Of a DNA stretch of 64,000 nucleotides, positions 9,615 through 19,115 are shown piece by piece. The position numbers were made by a program, and so were the translations under genes. The notes under the pieces were generated by a model. The model saw only the letters and a list, made by a program, of their open reading frames with translations, was not told the origin of the DNA and ran no database searches. The DNA comes from Bog-950 sp046329535 (GTDB lineage Bacteria; Bacteroidota; Bacteroidia; Chitinophagales; LD1), in assembly GCA_046329535.1 (NCBI GenBank), contig JAXLUN010000001.1:124001-188000 (forward strand). The letters run 5' to 3'. Each line of letters begins with the position of its first letter. Position 1 is the stretch's first letter.

Positions 9615-10655
9615 TTGGCGTTACTCTATGGTGTAGCCACTTGGGCACGCAATTATCTGTATGACAAAGGTGTTTTTAAGTCTGTGCGTTTTGATTTTCC
9701 TGTAATTGGTGTTGGAAACCTTTCGGCCGGAGGCACAGGTAAAACACCTCATATTGAGTATTTGATTCAGTTGCTGCAGTATAATTTTAAAGTAGCTACT
9801 TTGAGTCGGGGGTATGGCCGGACTTCTCACGGTTTTCAGTTGGCGGATGCTTTTTCTACAGCTAATCAAATTGGTGATGAACCAATGCAGTTTAAAGTGA
9901 AATTTCCGGAAACAATTGTGACCGTTGGCGAGGACCGTGTGCTGTCTATACCTAGAATATTGCACGAGCGCCCTGAAACAGAGATAATTCTCCTCGATGA
10001 CTCTTTTCAGCATAGAAGTATTAGAGCTGGTTTATCAGTTTTGCTCACAGAATATTCAAATCTGTTTACCAAAGATGACTTGTTGCCTGTGGGCTGGCTG
10101 CGTGAATCGGCTGGCAATTACCATCGGGCGGACATTATAGTAATCACCAAATCGCCTGAAAAACTCACCGGAATAGAGCGTGATCGCATTGTTACAGAAA
10201 TAGCTCCTTTTAATTACCAGAGGGTATACTTCTCTGCTATTACTTATGCTTCGCTGTATTCGTTTTATGACTATACGGTGAAGTATAGCTTGGCAAAAGA
10301 TACAGATGTGCTATTGGTTTGTGGAATAGCTCGCTATACAGATTTGGAAAATTATCTAAAGTCGATTGCGCGAAACGTTTATGTTCGCGACTACAAAGAT
10401 CACCACCGTTTTGATCGGTTTGATCTGGAAGCTATTCGGGAAACTTTTAATAACCTGGGAGATGTAAAAAAGGTGATTATTACCACAGAAAAGGATGCTA
10501 TGCGGCTTCAGGAGTTTCGGGATTGGTTTTTGCAGAATAAAATTGAAATATTTGTCCAGCCTATCGCAGTAACATTTCTGGCAGATGACGGAGCCAAATT
10601 CAATGCCGATATTGTTCAATATATAGAAACAACTAAACAAAAACACCAATATTAA
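9615..10655 (+). CDS. lpxK: Tetraacyldisaccharide 4'-kinase
   Basis: 346 residues from a TTG start. Phosphorylates the 4' position of the lipid A disaccharide at the inner membrane. The Walker A motif is VGNLSAGGTGKTPH near 35; LSRGYGR and EIILLDDSFQHR follow, all typical of LpxK, and ITTEKDAMRL is in the C-terminal domain. The start is uncertain. Upstream in-frame sequence (TFSKILLSPLALLYG) resembles the usual N-terminal membrane helix, yet no ATG, GTG or TTG precedes it. Followed 8 nt later by the nucleoside phosphorylase gene. Confidence 0.93.
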   Translation: MALLYGVATWARNYLYDKGVFKSVRFDFPVIGVGNLSAGGTGKTPHIEYLIQLLQYNFKVATLSRGYGRTSHGFQLADAFSTANQIGDEPMQFKVKFPETIVTVGEDRVLSIPRILHERPETEIILLDDSFQHRSIRAGLSVLLTEYSNLFTKDDLLPVGWLRESAGNYHRADIIVITKSPEKLTGIERDRIVTEIAPFNYQRVYFSAITYASLYSFYDYTVKYSLAKDTDVLLVCGIARYTDLENYLKSIARNVYVRDYKDHHRFDRFDLEAIRETFNNLGDVKKVIITTEKDAMRLQEFRDWFLQNKIEIFVQPIAVTFLADDGAKFNADIVQYIETTKQKHQY

Positions 10656-10663
10656 ATTCAGTT

Positions 10664-11488
10664 ATGAAGAATCTGTTGCAGAAGATTAGCGAAACCAGTG
10701 ATTTTCTAAAAAAGAAGATTGAACAAAGCTATTATTATGGGGTTATTTTAGGCTCCGGACTTGGAAAGTTAACTCAGGAAATTACTATACATCAGTCCAT
10801 CCCATATTCCGATATTCCCAATTTTCCGGTATCTACGGTTAAGGGTCATGGAGGCAGTTTGATTTTCGGAGAACTGGGTGGTAAGAATATTATTGCCATG
10901 AGCGGACGGTTTCATTATTATGAAGGTTACTCTATGGAAGAAGTTACCTTCCCTGTTCGGGTAATGAAAGCGTTAGGTGTTGAAACGCTGTTTATTTCTA
11001 ATGCTTCCGGAGGAATGAATCCTGATTTTGAGGTTGGTGATTTGATGATTCTTACAGACCATATTTATCTCCAGCCCGATCATCCTTTAAGGGGAAAGAA
11101 TTACGAAGAACTAGGCCCTCGTTTCCCCAATATGAATCACGCATATAATCCCGAATTGGTGCGAAAGGGGTTGCAGATTGCAGTAGATAATGATATTGCA
11201 TGCCATACGGGAGTATATGTAGGTGTGCAAGGCCCGACTTTTGAAACCCCCTCAGAATACAAGATGTTTCACATTTTAGGTGGTGATGCGGTGGGTATGT
11301 CCACCACGCCTGAAGTGGTAGTTGCCCGTCATGGTAATATGGAAGTATTTGCCATATCGGTCATCAGCGATATGGGATACCCCCCTGAAAAAGCTGACGC
11401 TGTAACTCATGAGTTCGTATTACAAAAAGCGGCTGAAGCAGAACCTAAGATGACCAAGATAATTGTTGAATTGCTCAAGAGTATCTAA
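10664..11488 (+). CDS. Purine nucleoside phosphorylase
   Basis: 274 residues. Cleaves purine (deoxy)nucleosides with phosphate to base and (deoxy)ribose-1-phosphate, in the cytoplasm. Motifs of the trimeric PNP/MTAP class: GVILGSGLGKL near 27, GRFHYYEGYS near 83, FISNASGGMNPDFEVGDLM near 110, VGVQGPTFETPSEYKM near 190 and GGDAVGMSTTPEVVVARH near 207, the last including the base-binding loop and its Asn/Ser-type residues. Follows lpxK by 8 nt and precedes the porin gene by 17 nt, so all three may be one transcript. Confidence 0.94.
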   Translation: MKNLLQKISETSDFLKKKIEQSYYYGVILGSGLGKLTQEITIHQSIPYSDIPNFPVSTVKGHGGSLIFGELGGKNIIAMSGRFHYYEGYSMEEVTFPVRVMKALGVETLFISNASGGMNPDFEVGDLMILTDHIYLQPDHPLRGKNYEELGPRFPNMNHAYNPELVRKGLQIAVDNDIACHTGVYVGVQGPTFETPSEYKMFHILGGDAVGMSTTPEVVVARHGNMEVFAISVISDMGYPPEKADAVTHEFVLQKAAEAEPKMTKIIVELLKSI

Positions 11489-11505
11489 CAGGCATTGGCA
11501 CTTAC

Positions 11506-13410
11506 ATGAAGCAAAAAACAATATTGTTCGCTGTCTTTAGGTGCTTCGCTGTACTTACCCCTTTCTTGCTCCGGGCCACAGCACCTGCCGATTCGACAAA
11601 GTTGAAAAAGCCTTCAACCATGAACGACACATGGTTTACATCATTTGAGCCGGAGAAGCATTTGTCCATAGACTCCGGTATTTTTCATATTGAAGATTAT
11701 AATGTTGTACAACGTACTGGTATAGAATATGCCCATGCAGGAAATGTGGGCAGTGCTGCATATCCCTTGGTTTTTTCTGCAAACCGCAGCACTGGTTTTA
11801 ATCTGGGGTATAATCAGTTTGATATTTACCGTTATTCAAAAGATTCAGTTAAGTACTATCAGGTTATTCGTCCATATACAGAGTTGAGTATTGTAATTGC
11901 TTTGAAAAATGAGCAAATGTTTCAAGCGAGGTTTGCTAATCAGCATAAGGGTATGATTTACTATGGCGTTGATTTTAGAAGGATATCGTCAAAGGGAATA
12001 TATAATAACCAGAAAACAGATGTGAATGGTTTTAACCTGTATGGGATATTTAATTCGCGCAACAAGAAATGGAATATGCAGGCCGATTTAATTTTCAACT
12101 CTTTTAAGAATCTGGAAAATGGTGGAGTAACTTATAATCCTTTTGATAGTTCTTTTTTCCAAAAAACACTGGTGCCTGTTAATCTCACTGCAGCTGAGAA
12201 TAGATATGTGCAGGTAGATTTTTACCTGAAGAGTTCTTACAGCCTGGGAAAAAAATATTTTCTGTTACTAAAGGATTCTTCCCGCATTCAAACTATGATG
12301 CCTGTATTTCGCATTTCGCATCAATTCAATATAGAAAGTAACAAAAATCGCTTTCGCGATAAGCAACCGGAACCTTTCTACTATGGCAATTTTTATCTGC
12401 CAGATTCGGTGTTTAATGATTTAAATTATTTGAAGATAGGTAATGCAATACAGCTTGATTATTACGCCCGCAGGCTAGTTTCCGATACTTCATATGCCGA
12501 AAAGAATTTTATTGCTGCAGCCGAAGTGGGGTTTGATTATTATTTGCTGAATCAGAATTTGCTGAAAAGCAATACAGGTAATTTGTATGTAGGCGGAAAT
12601 TTTAGAAGCAATGGAGCTTCTGGCTCTAAGATGTTTTACAAAGCCGCAGTAAAGTACTATCTATATGGCTGGAACCAAAACGATTTGTTGGTTGATGCTG
12701 TTGCCGGTTTTGACTTTGGTAAAGTGGGCATATTGTCAGGAAACTTTACATACCAGCTAAAGGAAGCACCTTATATTTTCGAAAAATACCAGTCTCATCC
12801 GGTTAACTGGAGTTTTCAGTTGCCTAAAACCAAAATGTTTGTAGCAGGAGGGAAGTATCAAAATCTTAAGCATGGCTTGACAGCCGATTTCAACTATTAT
12901 CTCGTTGACCACTTGCCGGTTTACCCGGGACAGTCTTCACCTTACATGACCACAGGTCTGGAGAACATTTTTGTAGCCCATGTGGCTAACCGGAACGGGG
13001 TTTACGGTCTGCATCTGGATAATGATGTTTGGTTTACGTATGCGCCTAATTCTGGTGTTGCTCAGGGAACTTTTCCTATGTTGGTGACGAAGCATAGTGT
13101 CTATTATGAGCGGAGAGTATTCAAGAAAATGCTCTGGTTCAGTGTAGGTTTTGATTTGCGATACAATTATCGAAACAACACTCCCTATTACGATCCTTTA
13201 TTAGCTGCTTTTTACCCTACTTACAGTACCACTAAAACATATCCGGTTTTGGATTTTTTTCTGAATCTAAAAGTGAAAACGGTCCGTGTGTTTCTAAAGG
13301 TTGATAACATAAGTTCGTATTTCGGCCCCAAGGGATATTTTTCGTTGTATCAATATCCGGCAGCCGATTTATCTTTCCGTGTAGGAATTACCTGGAGGTT
13401 TTTTGAGTAG
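11506..13410 (+). CDS. Putative outer-membrane porin (Porin_10-like)
   Basis: 634 residues with a signal peptide (about 1-26). The body is a long beta-rich sequence with many aromatic-flanked strands and a C-terminal strand ending WRFFE, as expected for a barrel protein. Early sequence (NVVQRTGIEYAHAGNVGSAA and NLGYNQFDIYRY) matches the putative-porin family of Bacteroidota (Porin_10), usually over 600 residues. No plug or TonB box is seen, so passive diffusion is more likely than active import. Substrate unknown. Last gene of the lpxK run. Confidence 0.75.
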   Translation: MKQKTILFAVFRCFAVLTPFLLRATAPADSTKLKKPSTMNDTWFTSFEPEKHLSIDSGIFHIEDYNVVQRTGIEYAHAGNVGSAAYPLVFSANRSTGFNLGYNQFDIYRYSKDSVKYYQVIRPYTELSIVIALKNEQMFQARFANQHKGMIYYGVDFRRISSKGIYNNQKTDVNGFNLYGIFNSRNKKWNMQADLIFNSFKNLENGGVTYNPFDSSFFQKTLVPVNLTAAENRYVQVDFYLKSSYSLGKKYFLLLKDSSRIQTMMPVFRISHQFNIESNKNRFRDKQPEPFYYGNFYLPDSVFNDLNYLKIGNAIQLDYYARRLVSDTSYAEKNFIAAAEVGFDYYLLNQNLLKSNTGNLYVGGNFRSNGASGSKMFYKAAVKYYLYGWNQNDLLVDAVAGFDFGKVGILSGNFTYQLKEAPYIFEKYQSHPVNWSFQLPKTKMFVAGGKYQNLKHGLTADFNYYLVDHLPVYPGQSSPYMTTGLENIFVAHVANRNGVYGLHLDNDVWFTYAPNSGVAQGTFPMLVTKHSVYYERRVFKKMLWFSVGFDLRYNYRNNTPYYDPLLAAFYPTYSTTKTYPVLDFFLNLKVKTVRVFLKVDNISSYFGPKGYFSLYQYPAADLSFRVGITWRFFE

Positions 13411-13470
13411 ATAACTATCAGCTGATATTCTAATTACCTGTATCCCTGTTTTTTTATTACACCGATAAAT

Positions 13471-13478
13471 TATGTTTG
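13471..13478 (+). promoter_or_regulatory. Candidate -7 box before the small lipoprotein gene
   Basis: TATGTTTG matches TAnnTTTG and lies 75 nt before the ATG at 13554. Upstream there is only a T-rich stretch in place of a clean -33 TTTG. Confidence 0.4.
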
Positions 13479-13553
13479 CGACAGGAAATCAAGCTTAGCT
13501 TTCCTGCAATCAAATAGTTTTTGGAACGTTAACTGAGATAAAATCACCAACTG

Positions 13554-13961
13554 ATGAAAAGAATTGTTTTTGTTTTAATACTTACTGGAGTGCTTATGGC
13601 CTTTGTTTTTAATTTGTCATCCTGCGAGAAGGAAAGAACCAGTGAGCCTAAGGTGGCTTTTATTGCCGGCTCAACATACATATCATCTGATGATACATTG
13701 TTTAGAGGAACGATTTTTAATGTTAAAGTAAATGCCAGTAAAGTTGGCTTAAGTGATTTGCTTACCTCCGGAAAAATAACCCGTAGTGTGAATGGTGGCG
13801 CTGATAGTACTATGCTGGAGATGAATTTTTTTACTCAGAATTTTTCCCAGTATTATTCTTACACGGCTGGCGATTCGGGAAATGTTGAAAAATATACATT
13901 CACCTTTGGCACCCAGTCAGGGCTATATGCATCTTCCTCTATCAGTATTACAGTGAATTAG
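13554..13961 (+). CDS. Small lipoprotein of unknown function
   Basis: 135 residues. An N-terminal hydrophobic segment ends in a lipobox NLSSC with Cys24 as the lipidation site, followed by EKERTSEP, so the protein is probably tethered to the membrane. The remaining 110 residues are Ser/Thr-rich and beta-like (FRGTIFNVKVNASKVG, then YTFTFGTQSGLYASSSISI), resembling a single Ig-like domain. I recognise no named family. It stands alone between the porin and dnaG. Confidence 0.75.
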   Translation: MKRIVFVLILTGVLMAFVFNLSSCEKERTSEPKVAFIAGSTYISSDDTLFRGTIFNVKVNASKVGLSDLLTSGKITRSVNGGADSTMLEMNFFTQNFSQYYSYTAGDSGNVEKYTFTFGTQSGLYASSSISITVN

Positions 13962-14053
13962 TAAGGTGTATATAGAAGTGGGTAATTGTAGCAAAGGAAT
14001 TTTAACCCACCACAGCTTCCATTTTTCTTGTATTTTCAGCTTCCCGAAAACGC

Positions 14054-16006
14054 ATGATTTCCAAATTTACCATCCAGAAAATTAATGACGAGGCCCGAGT
14101 TGAAGACGTGGTGGGAGAGTTTGTTACACTAAAAAAACGAGGCGCTAACCTGTTGGGGTTATGTCCTTTTCATAACGAAAAAACGCCTTCTTTCAATGTA
14201 AATCCGGCTCGTAATATTTACAAGTGTTTCGGTTGCGGTAAGGCGGGAGGCCCTTTACAGTTCCTGATGGACTATCAGCAACTAACGTATCCCGATGCGT
14301 TACGTTATCTGGCTAAGAAGTATAACATTGAAATAGATGAAGAGCAGGTATCTGATGAACAAAAGCAGAAAGAACAGGAGCAGCATAATCTGGTTGAGAG
14401 TATTCATATAGCTAATTCCTTCGCCCAGAAATTCTACACCGATTATATGGTAAACAATGAGAATGGGCGCATTGGCTTAGCTTATTTTAAGGAACGTGGC
14501 TTTTTAAATCATACAATCGAAAAATTTCAATTAGGCTTTGCCCCCGATGGCTATGACGTGCTTACTAAGCAGGCTCTAAAAGAAGGATTTCAATTAGAGG
14601 TGCTTAAAAAAGCAGGACTCACATCGCCCAAAGAGAATAGCACCATCGATTTTTTCCGTAACCGGGTCATGTTCCCGATACACAATATGACAGGTAAGGT
14701 GGTCGGTTTTGGGGGACGTATTATGGTGAAAGATGAAAAGGCTCCTAAGTATGTCAATACCCCCGAGAGTGAAGTTTATCTGAAAAGCAAACTCCTTTAC
14801 GGTGCCTATTTTGCTAAAAATGAAATTCGGAAAAAGGATGAGTGTCTTTTGGTTGAAGGATACACAGATGTGATTTCTCTTCATCAGTCAGGAATTGAAA
14901 ATGCAATAGCCTCCTCTGGAACGTCTTTGACTGTTGACCAGATAAGATTGATTAAACGGATAACACCCAACATCACGGTATTGTATGATGGAGATAGTGC
15001 AGGTATCAAGGCCGCCTTACGGGGAACTGATTTGATTCTGGAAGAAGGGATGAATGTACGTATTGTCATACTTCCCGATGCAGAAGATCCGGACTCCTAT
15101 GTTCGGAAAGTAGGAGCGGATGTGTTTTATCAATTCATTGCTACGAATAAAAAGGATTTGATTTCGTTCAAAACTCTGCTCTTTGCAGAGGAGGCTAAGA
15201 CAGACCCTATCAAAAAGGCTCAGTTGATACGTGATGTGATAGATTCTATTGCAAAAATACCCGATGCCATTCAGCGCTCGGTTTATGCTAAAGAAAGTAG
15301 TCAGCAGTTCGATATGAGCGAACAACTGATAATTACGGAGGTAAACAAATTACGTAGAAAGAAAGCAGGAGAACAACAACAGGCTGAGCAAAGAGAACAA
15401 CAGCAAGAATCTAGAACCGATAAAGAGTTAGAAAAAGGATTGCATCAGGAGCAGTTTAACGAAGCAACCTCCGGATTAAGTGTTGTGGAGAAGGATATTG
15501 TTAGAATTTTAATTGAATTTGGTAACTGGTCGCTCGATAGCGAAGATGAATTTGGTTCAGTCGCTGCCTATGTGCTCGATGACTTAGATGGTATTGATAT
15601 TGAAACCGAAAAGTATAAGCCGGTTTTTGAGTTGATTAAACGGGAGTTTGCTCAGGGGAATATTCACCCTGAAAAGTATTTCACGGCTAACGAAGATGAG
15701 GCGGTAACCGCTCTGGCCATAGAACTGTTGAGTCACCCTTACTCGCTGAGTGATAATTGGTGGCAGAAATATAAAATTGTAGTGCCCGATAAAAAATCAG
15801 TATTCATCAAAGATATTCAGTCAGCATGTATCCGGCTTAAACAGTTTAAGAATATAGCTGAGCTGAGAAAAATTGAAAAATTATTGAAAGAAGTAAAAGA
15901 CGAAGCTGAGCTGTTAAGATTGATGAAGCTTCATAGATTATTGATTGAGCAGAAAAAGGAGTTTGCCCGTACAGTGGGTAATGTTATTTATCGACCCACC
16001 ACATAG
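14054..16006 (+). CDS. dnaG: DNA primase
   Basis: 650 residues. Makes RNA primers at the replication fork. The N-terminal zinc finger has Cys37, His40, Cys58 and Cys61 in the CPFH...CFGC arrangement of the CHC2 class. The Toprim core shows LLVEGYTDVISL near 264 and LYDGDSAGIKAAL near 309, with the acidic metal ligands. Residues about 440-480 are a Gln/Glu-rich linker, followed by a helical C-terminal domain that should bind DnaB helicase. Its last 19 nt overlap the convergent phosphopantetheinyl transferase gene. Confidence 0.97.
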   Translation: MISKFTIQKINDEARVEDVVGEFVTLKKRGANLLGLCPFHNEKTPSFNVNPARNIYKCFGCGKAGGPLQFLMDYQQLTYPDALRYLAKKYNIEIDEEQVSDEQKQKEQEQHNLVESIHIANSFAQKFYTDYMVNNENGRIGLAYFKERGFLNHTIEKFQLGFAPDGYDVLTKQALKEGFQLEVLKKAGLTSPKENSTIDFFRNRVMFPIHNMTGKVVGFGGRIMVKDEKAPKYVNTPESEVYLKSKLLYGAYFAKNEIRKKDECLLVEGYTDVISLHQSGIENAIASSGTSLTVDQIRLIKRITPNITVLYDGDSAGIKAALRGTDLILEEGMNVRIVILPDAEDPDSYVRKVGADVFYQFIATNKKDLISFKTLLFAEEAKTDPIKKAQLIRDVIDSIAKIPDAIQRSVYAKESSQQFDMSEQLIITEVNKLRRKKAGEQQQAEQREQQQESRTDKELEKGLHQEQFNEATSGLSVVEKDIVRILIEFGNWSLDSEDEFGSVAAYVLDDLDGIDIETEKYKPVFELIKREFAQGNIHPEKYFTANEDEAVTALAIELLSHPYSLSDNWWQKYKIVVPDKKSVFIKDIQSACIRLKQFKNIAELRKIEKLLKEVKDEAELLRLMKLHRLLIEQKKEFARTVGNVIYRPTT

Positions 16007-16602
16007 GTTAACACATGGTCATCCAGGAAACTATAATGTAGTTTCAGCCTGCTGCTAGAGAAATTTTCTGTCTCTATCCGGGCTGCCAATTCCCCTTTCG
16101 TATTTAGATTAAAGTCGTCAATCAGTAATTGCGATTTAAAATCAAGCCCTCCACGACCATATAATTTATACAGCGCTTCCTTAGCGCTCCAGTACAAGAC
16201 TAGTTTCTCAATCCTCTCATTGGCTTTTATGGATTCTAATTCCATGCCAGTTAAAAACTTATGAGCAATGCGCTCTACCCTCGGGTGAATCAGTTCAATA
16301 TCAATTCCACCCGGTTTATGTTTACTGAGCAAAGCAGCTGCCCAAAGATGGGTATGCGACAGAGAAATATGATGGGTAGCAGGTTCTAAAACAGGCTTAC
16401 CAGTGACATCATTTTTAATCAAAACTTTCTCACCTAACAGTTCGTTAGCCAAATGACGGGTGGCAAACCATTGTAGCCTTTGTTGTTCGTTTTTAATATC
16501 TGGATACTGTGGAAACAGGTTTTCAAAAAAGGAGAGTTCCTCCTCTATTCTCCACAGGCCGAGGTGAAAGTCTTCGGTTTTTATTTCGTGAAAAACAGGC
16601 AT
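15988..16602 (-). CDS. 4'-phosphopantetheinyl transferase superfamily protein
   Basis: 204 residues. Transfers the phosphopantetheine arm from CoA to carrier proteins. GIDIELIHPRVERIAHKFLT near 101 holds the Mg-binding Asp and Glu of the superfamily, and YWSAKEALYKLYGR near 134 is the second signature. HISLSHTHLWAAALLS lies before the first motif, as in Sfp-type enzymes. The size is between AcpS and Sfp. Whether it serves fatty acid synthase or a secondary carrier protein cannot be told. The ATG overlaps the stop of porT by one base, so the pair is probably co-translated. Confidence 0.9.
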   Translation of the reverse strand: MPVFHEIKTEDFHLGLWRIEEELSFFENLFPQYPDIKNEQQRLQWFATRHLANELLGEKVLIKNDVTGKPVLEPATHHISLSHTHLWAAALLSKHKPGGIDIELIHPRVERIAHKFLTGMELESIKANERIEKLVLYWSAKEALYKLYGRGGLDFKSQLLIDDFNLNTKGELAARIETENFSSSRLKLHYSFLDDHVLTYVVGR

Positions 16603-17282
16603 TAGCCCTCCAGATTAATCGATAGGGTAAAGGTACGAGAGTACATTCTTTCAATAGTACGCGAGTAAATTAAACCGGGAGTATTGGAGTGGACATTAAT
16701 TACTCCGTGGCTCATTTTAAATTCAGGAGAAAGAATAAAGTAGGGGAAGTAAACCATAAAGCCTATACCGTACTCGGCCGCAACGTCATGATTATTAAGT
16801 TTGACTATATCATCCGCTTTGCGTGCTTTCACATTCGAGGCTAAATCGTAATCGTATCGTACTCCGGCAATTACATAAATTCTGAAGTCTTTGATGGGTT
16901 GTGATTTAAAGCGAAGCAATAACGGGAAGTCAAGATAGATGGAAGATAAGCTCTTCTTAATCATATTATGATCCAGGTCTTCGTATTCAATATTCTTATC
17001 AGAAAAAGAAAGAGTAGGAATAAAACGTAAGTCGAAGTACTTATGAAACTGGTAGTTACAGATAATCCCAAGATTAAAGCCAGGCCCTACTTTAGATTTA
17101 AAGTATCGGATAGAGTCATTCTCTATCCGCACGGGAGAGTGAATGATTTTAAAATCTGCAACATTTACGCCAAGTGCTATACCAAAGTAAACATCTTTTT
17201 TCCCCAGCTCATGTACATTAAATTGAGCTTTAGACGTAAGGCTGCATAACAGAACAGTAAGAGCGAAGATGGTTTTCTTCAT
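16602..17282 (-). CDS. porT: PorT-family outer-membrane protein of the type IX secretion system
   Basis: 226 residues with a signal peptide (about 1-19). The mature sequence FNVHELGKKDVYFGIALG and on reads as an 8-stranded barrel. Family features include the N-terminal strand, the FKSKVGPGFNLGII strand, SIYLDFPLLLRFKS near 113 and the ending SPEFKMSHGVINV...YSRTIERMYSRTFTLSI. PorT is needed for T9SS export in Porphyromonas and Flavobacterium. The position next to menG is a recurrent arrangement in Bacteroidota as I recall it, which supports the call. At least four proteins in this window carry T9SS sorting tails, so a functional system is expected. Confidence 0.85.
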   Translation of the reverse strand: MKKTIFALTVLLCSLTSKAQFNVHELGKKDVYFGIALGVNVADFKIIHSPVRIENDSIRYFKSKVGPGFNLGIICNYQFHKYFDLRFIPTLSFSDKNIEYEDLDHNMIKKSLSSIYLDFPLLLRFKSQPIKDFRIYVIAGVRYDYDLASNVKARKADDIVKLNNHDVAAEYGIGFMVYFPYFILSPEFKMSHGVINVHSNTPGLIYSRTIERMYSRTFTLSINLEG

Positions 17283-17318
17283 TAATCATTTATTAATTCC
17301 CTTAACGGGATGAATCAG

Positions 17319-18044
17319 TTATTTTTCCATTGTATAAAATGCACAAGCTCCAAAAGTGAGAGGTTGCCATTTCACTTTTTTGAACCCAATGTTCTCTAAA
17401 ATTTTTACGAACTCCAAACCTTCAGGAAACACCTTCACGCTTTCAGGCAGATAATTGTAAGCTCTCGCATCTTTCGAGAACAGTTTGCCAATTATGGGAA
17501 CAATTTTTCCAAAGTATAAACTGAACAGTGCCCTTAATATTGTATTCTGAGGCATAGATGCTTCCAATATGGCAATTCGACCTCCTGGTTTAGTGACCCG
17601 ATACATCTCCTGTAAGCCAACTTTCAGATTTTCGAAATTTCTTACTCCAAAACCCACGGTTACGGCATCAAAAGTATCATCGCCAAAAGGCATCTTTTCT
17701 GAATCTCCCTTAATGAACTGAACAATATCCGATACGTTCATTTTAGCAGCTTTGACTCTTCCATATTTCATCATCCCTTCCGATAAATCGAAACCTACAA
17801 TTTTTTCAGGGTGAATAGCTAAAGCCTCAAATGCAAAATCTCCAGTGCCACTCGCCACATCTAAAACCGAAACAGGCTTTATTTCTCCAATATATTTTAC
17901 AGCCTTTTTCCGCCAGGTAATATCAATGCCCATAGTGAGTAAATGATTGAGAAAATCGTATCTGTGGGCAATGTTGTCGAACATCTCCTCCACCTGTTCT
18001 TTCTTGCTGCGGGTATCGTTATAAGGGGTTACTGTATTACTCAT
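17319..18044 (-). CDS. menG: Demethylmenaquinone methyltransferase (MenG/UbiE)
   Basis: 241 residues from the ATG at 18044 (MSNTVTPYNDTRSKKEQV). An open frame continues upstream to 18347 but overlaps engB and has no family resemblance, so I reject the longer start. Methylates demethylmenaquinone with SAM, the last step of menaquinone synthesis. Motifs: FDNIAHRYDFLNHLLTMGID near 21, VLDVASGTGDFAFEA near 62 (SAM-binding motif I), VGFGVRNFENL near 127, and the end LTFGACAFYTMEK. Followed by porT after 36 nt and the transferase gene, which suggests one operon. Confidence 0.95.
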   Translation of the reverse strand: MSNTVTPYNDTRSKKEQVEEMFDNIAHRYDFLNHLLTMGIDITWRKKAVKYIGEIKPVSVLDVASGTGDFAFEALAIHPEKIVGFDLSEGMMKYGRVKAAKMNVSDIVQFIKGDSEKMPFGDDTFDAVTVGFGVRNFENLKVGLQEMYRVTKPGGRIAILEASMPQNTILRALFSLYFGKIVPIIGKLFSKDARAYNYLPESVKVFPEGLEFVKILENIGFKKVKWQPLTFGACAFYTMEK

Positions 18045-18140
18045 AAAAATTGGCGGCAAAAATAATCGGATAAAGTTGCCATAACTAATACAGGCAACTT
18101 TAATAAAAGATGACATCTTTGCTGCAACAACAAACCAACC

Positions 18141-18770
18141 ATGATTATTAAGTATGCCGAATACACGGCAAGTTATGTAGATGTAGATAAATGCCCCAAA
18201 CCTGAAGTTCCGGAGTTTGCATTTATAGGTCGCTCCAACGTGGGTAAAAGTTCGCTTATTAACCATTTGTGTGGCCGCAAAAAACTTTCCAGAGTATCCA
18301 ACACACCCGGTAAAACTCAAACGCTTAATTACTTCGACATCAATCATCAGATAAATTTTGTTGATTTACCCGGATATAGCTTTGCCCGGGTTTCACAGGA
18401 TTTGCGAAACAAATGGGATAACATGATTCGCAATTACATACTTAAGCGAGAACAGTTACTATATGTCTTTCAGTTGATAGACTCCCGTATTCCACCGCAA
18501 AAAATTGATTTAGAGTTTATTGCCTGGATGGGGAAGAACTACATACCGCTGGTCATAATTTTTACCAAAGCAGATAAGCCGGGTAGTAAAGAAACCACAG
18601 CTAATATTCAGACATTTAAGAATGAGTTGCTCAAAAGTTGGGATGAACTACCCATCATGTTTACCACATCCAGTGAGAAAAATGTTGGAAAGGAGGAAGT
18701 GCTTACTTTTGTAGAACAGGCTGCTAAAACCTATTATGATGCCAAAAAGAAGGCAGAAGAGAATGCCTAA
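18141..18770 (+). CDS. engB: Ribosome biogenesis GTP-binding protein EngB/YsxC
   Basis: 209 residues. GTPase needed for assembly of the large ribosomal subunit. G1 is GRSNVGKSS at 30-38, the G2 region is NTPGKTQTLNYF, G3 is DLPGYSF, G4 is TKAD and G5 is TSSEK. Length and motif order match the YihA/YsxC/EngB family. Divergent from menG with 96 nt between the starts and followed by rpmE on the same strand, a sensible neighbour for ribosome work. Confidence 0.96.
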   Translation: MIIKYAEYTASYVDVDKCPKPEVPEFAFIGRSNVGKSSLINHLCGRKKLSRVSNTPGKTQTLNYFDINHQINFVDLPGYSFARVSQDLRNKWDNMIRNYILKREQLLYVFQLIDSRIPPQKIDLEFIAWMGKNYIPLVIIFTKADKPGSKETTANIQTFKNELLKSWDELPIMFTTSSEKNVGKEEVLTFVEQAAKTYYDAKKKAEENA

Positions 18771-18798
18771 GCTGGATAAACTTTAATTTGAAGTCTAT

Positions 18799-18828
18799 TT
18801 TGATTTTTAAAATCAAAGCCTATATTTG
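18799..18828 (+). promoter_or_regulatory. Bacteroidota-type promoter of rpmE
   Basis: TTTG at 18799-18802, an 18-nt spacer, then TATATTTG at 18821-18828. This is the best match in the window to the -33 TTTG / -7 TAnnTTTG consensus. The ATG follows 20 nt after the -7 box, so the leader is short. A strong promoter suits a ribosomal protein gene. Confidence 0.8.
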
Positions 18829-18848
18829 CGTTCCGAAAAAAAAATGTT

Positions 18849-19094
18849 ATGAAGAAAGAAATTCATCCGGCTAATTACAGAACAGTTGTTTTCAAAGATA
18901 TATCTATTGATAAAACATGGTTAGGAAAGAGTACTGCTAACTCTAAAGAAACTACTAAATGGGAAGATGGTAACGAATACCCATTGATTAAACTTGAAAT
19001 CAGTAACGAAAGCCATCCGTTTTTTACCGGTAAGTTAAAACTGGTAGACACTGCAGGTCGTATTGATAAATTCAAGAAGAGATATTCTAAATAA
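18849..19094 (+). CDS. rpmE: 50S ribosomal protein L31, type B
   Basis: 81 residues starting MKKEIHPANYRTVVFKDIS. The pattern HPFFTGKLKLVDTAGRIDKF with KKRYSK at the end matches bacterial L31. There is no Cys, so it is the zinc-free type B (also called RpmE2). Single gene with its own promoter and terminator. Confidence 0.97.
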   Translation: MKKEIHPANYRTVVFKDISIDKTWLGKSTANSKETTKWEDGNEYPLIKLEISNESHPFFTGKLKLVDTAGRIDKFKKRYSK

Positions 19095-19115
19095 TTCAAT
19101 CAAAGTTATGTGCTC

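Noticed and set aside
18045..18347. N-terminal extension of MenG to 18347
   Set aside because: It overlaps engB on the other strand and has no family resemblance; the ATG at 18044 gives the normal length.
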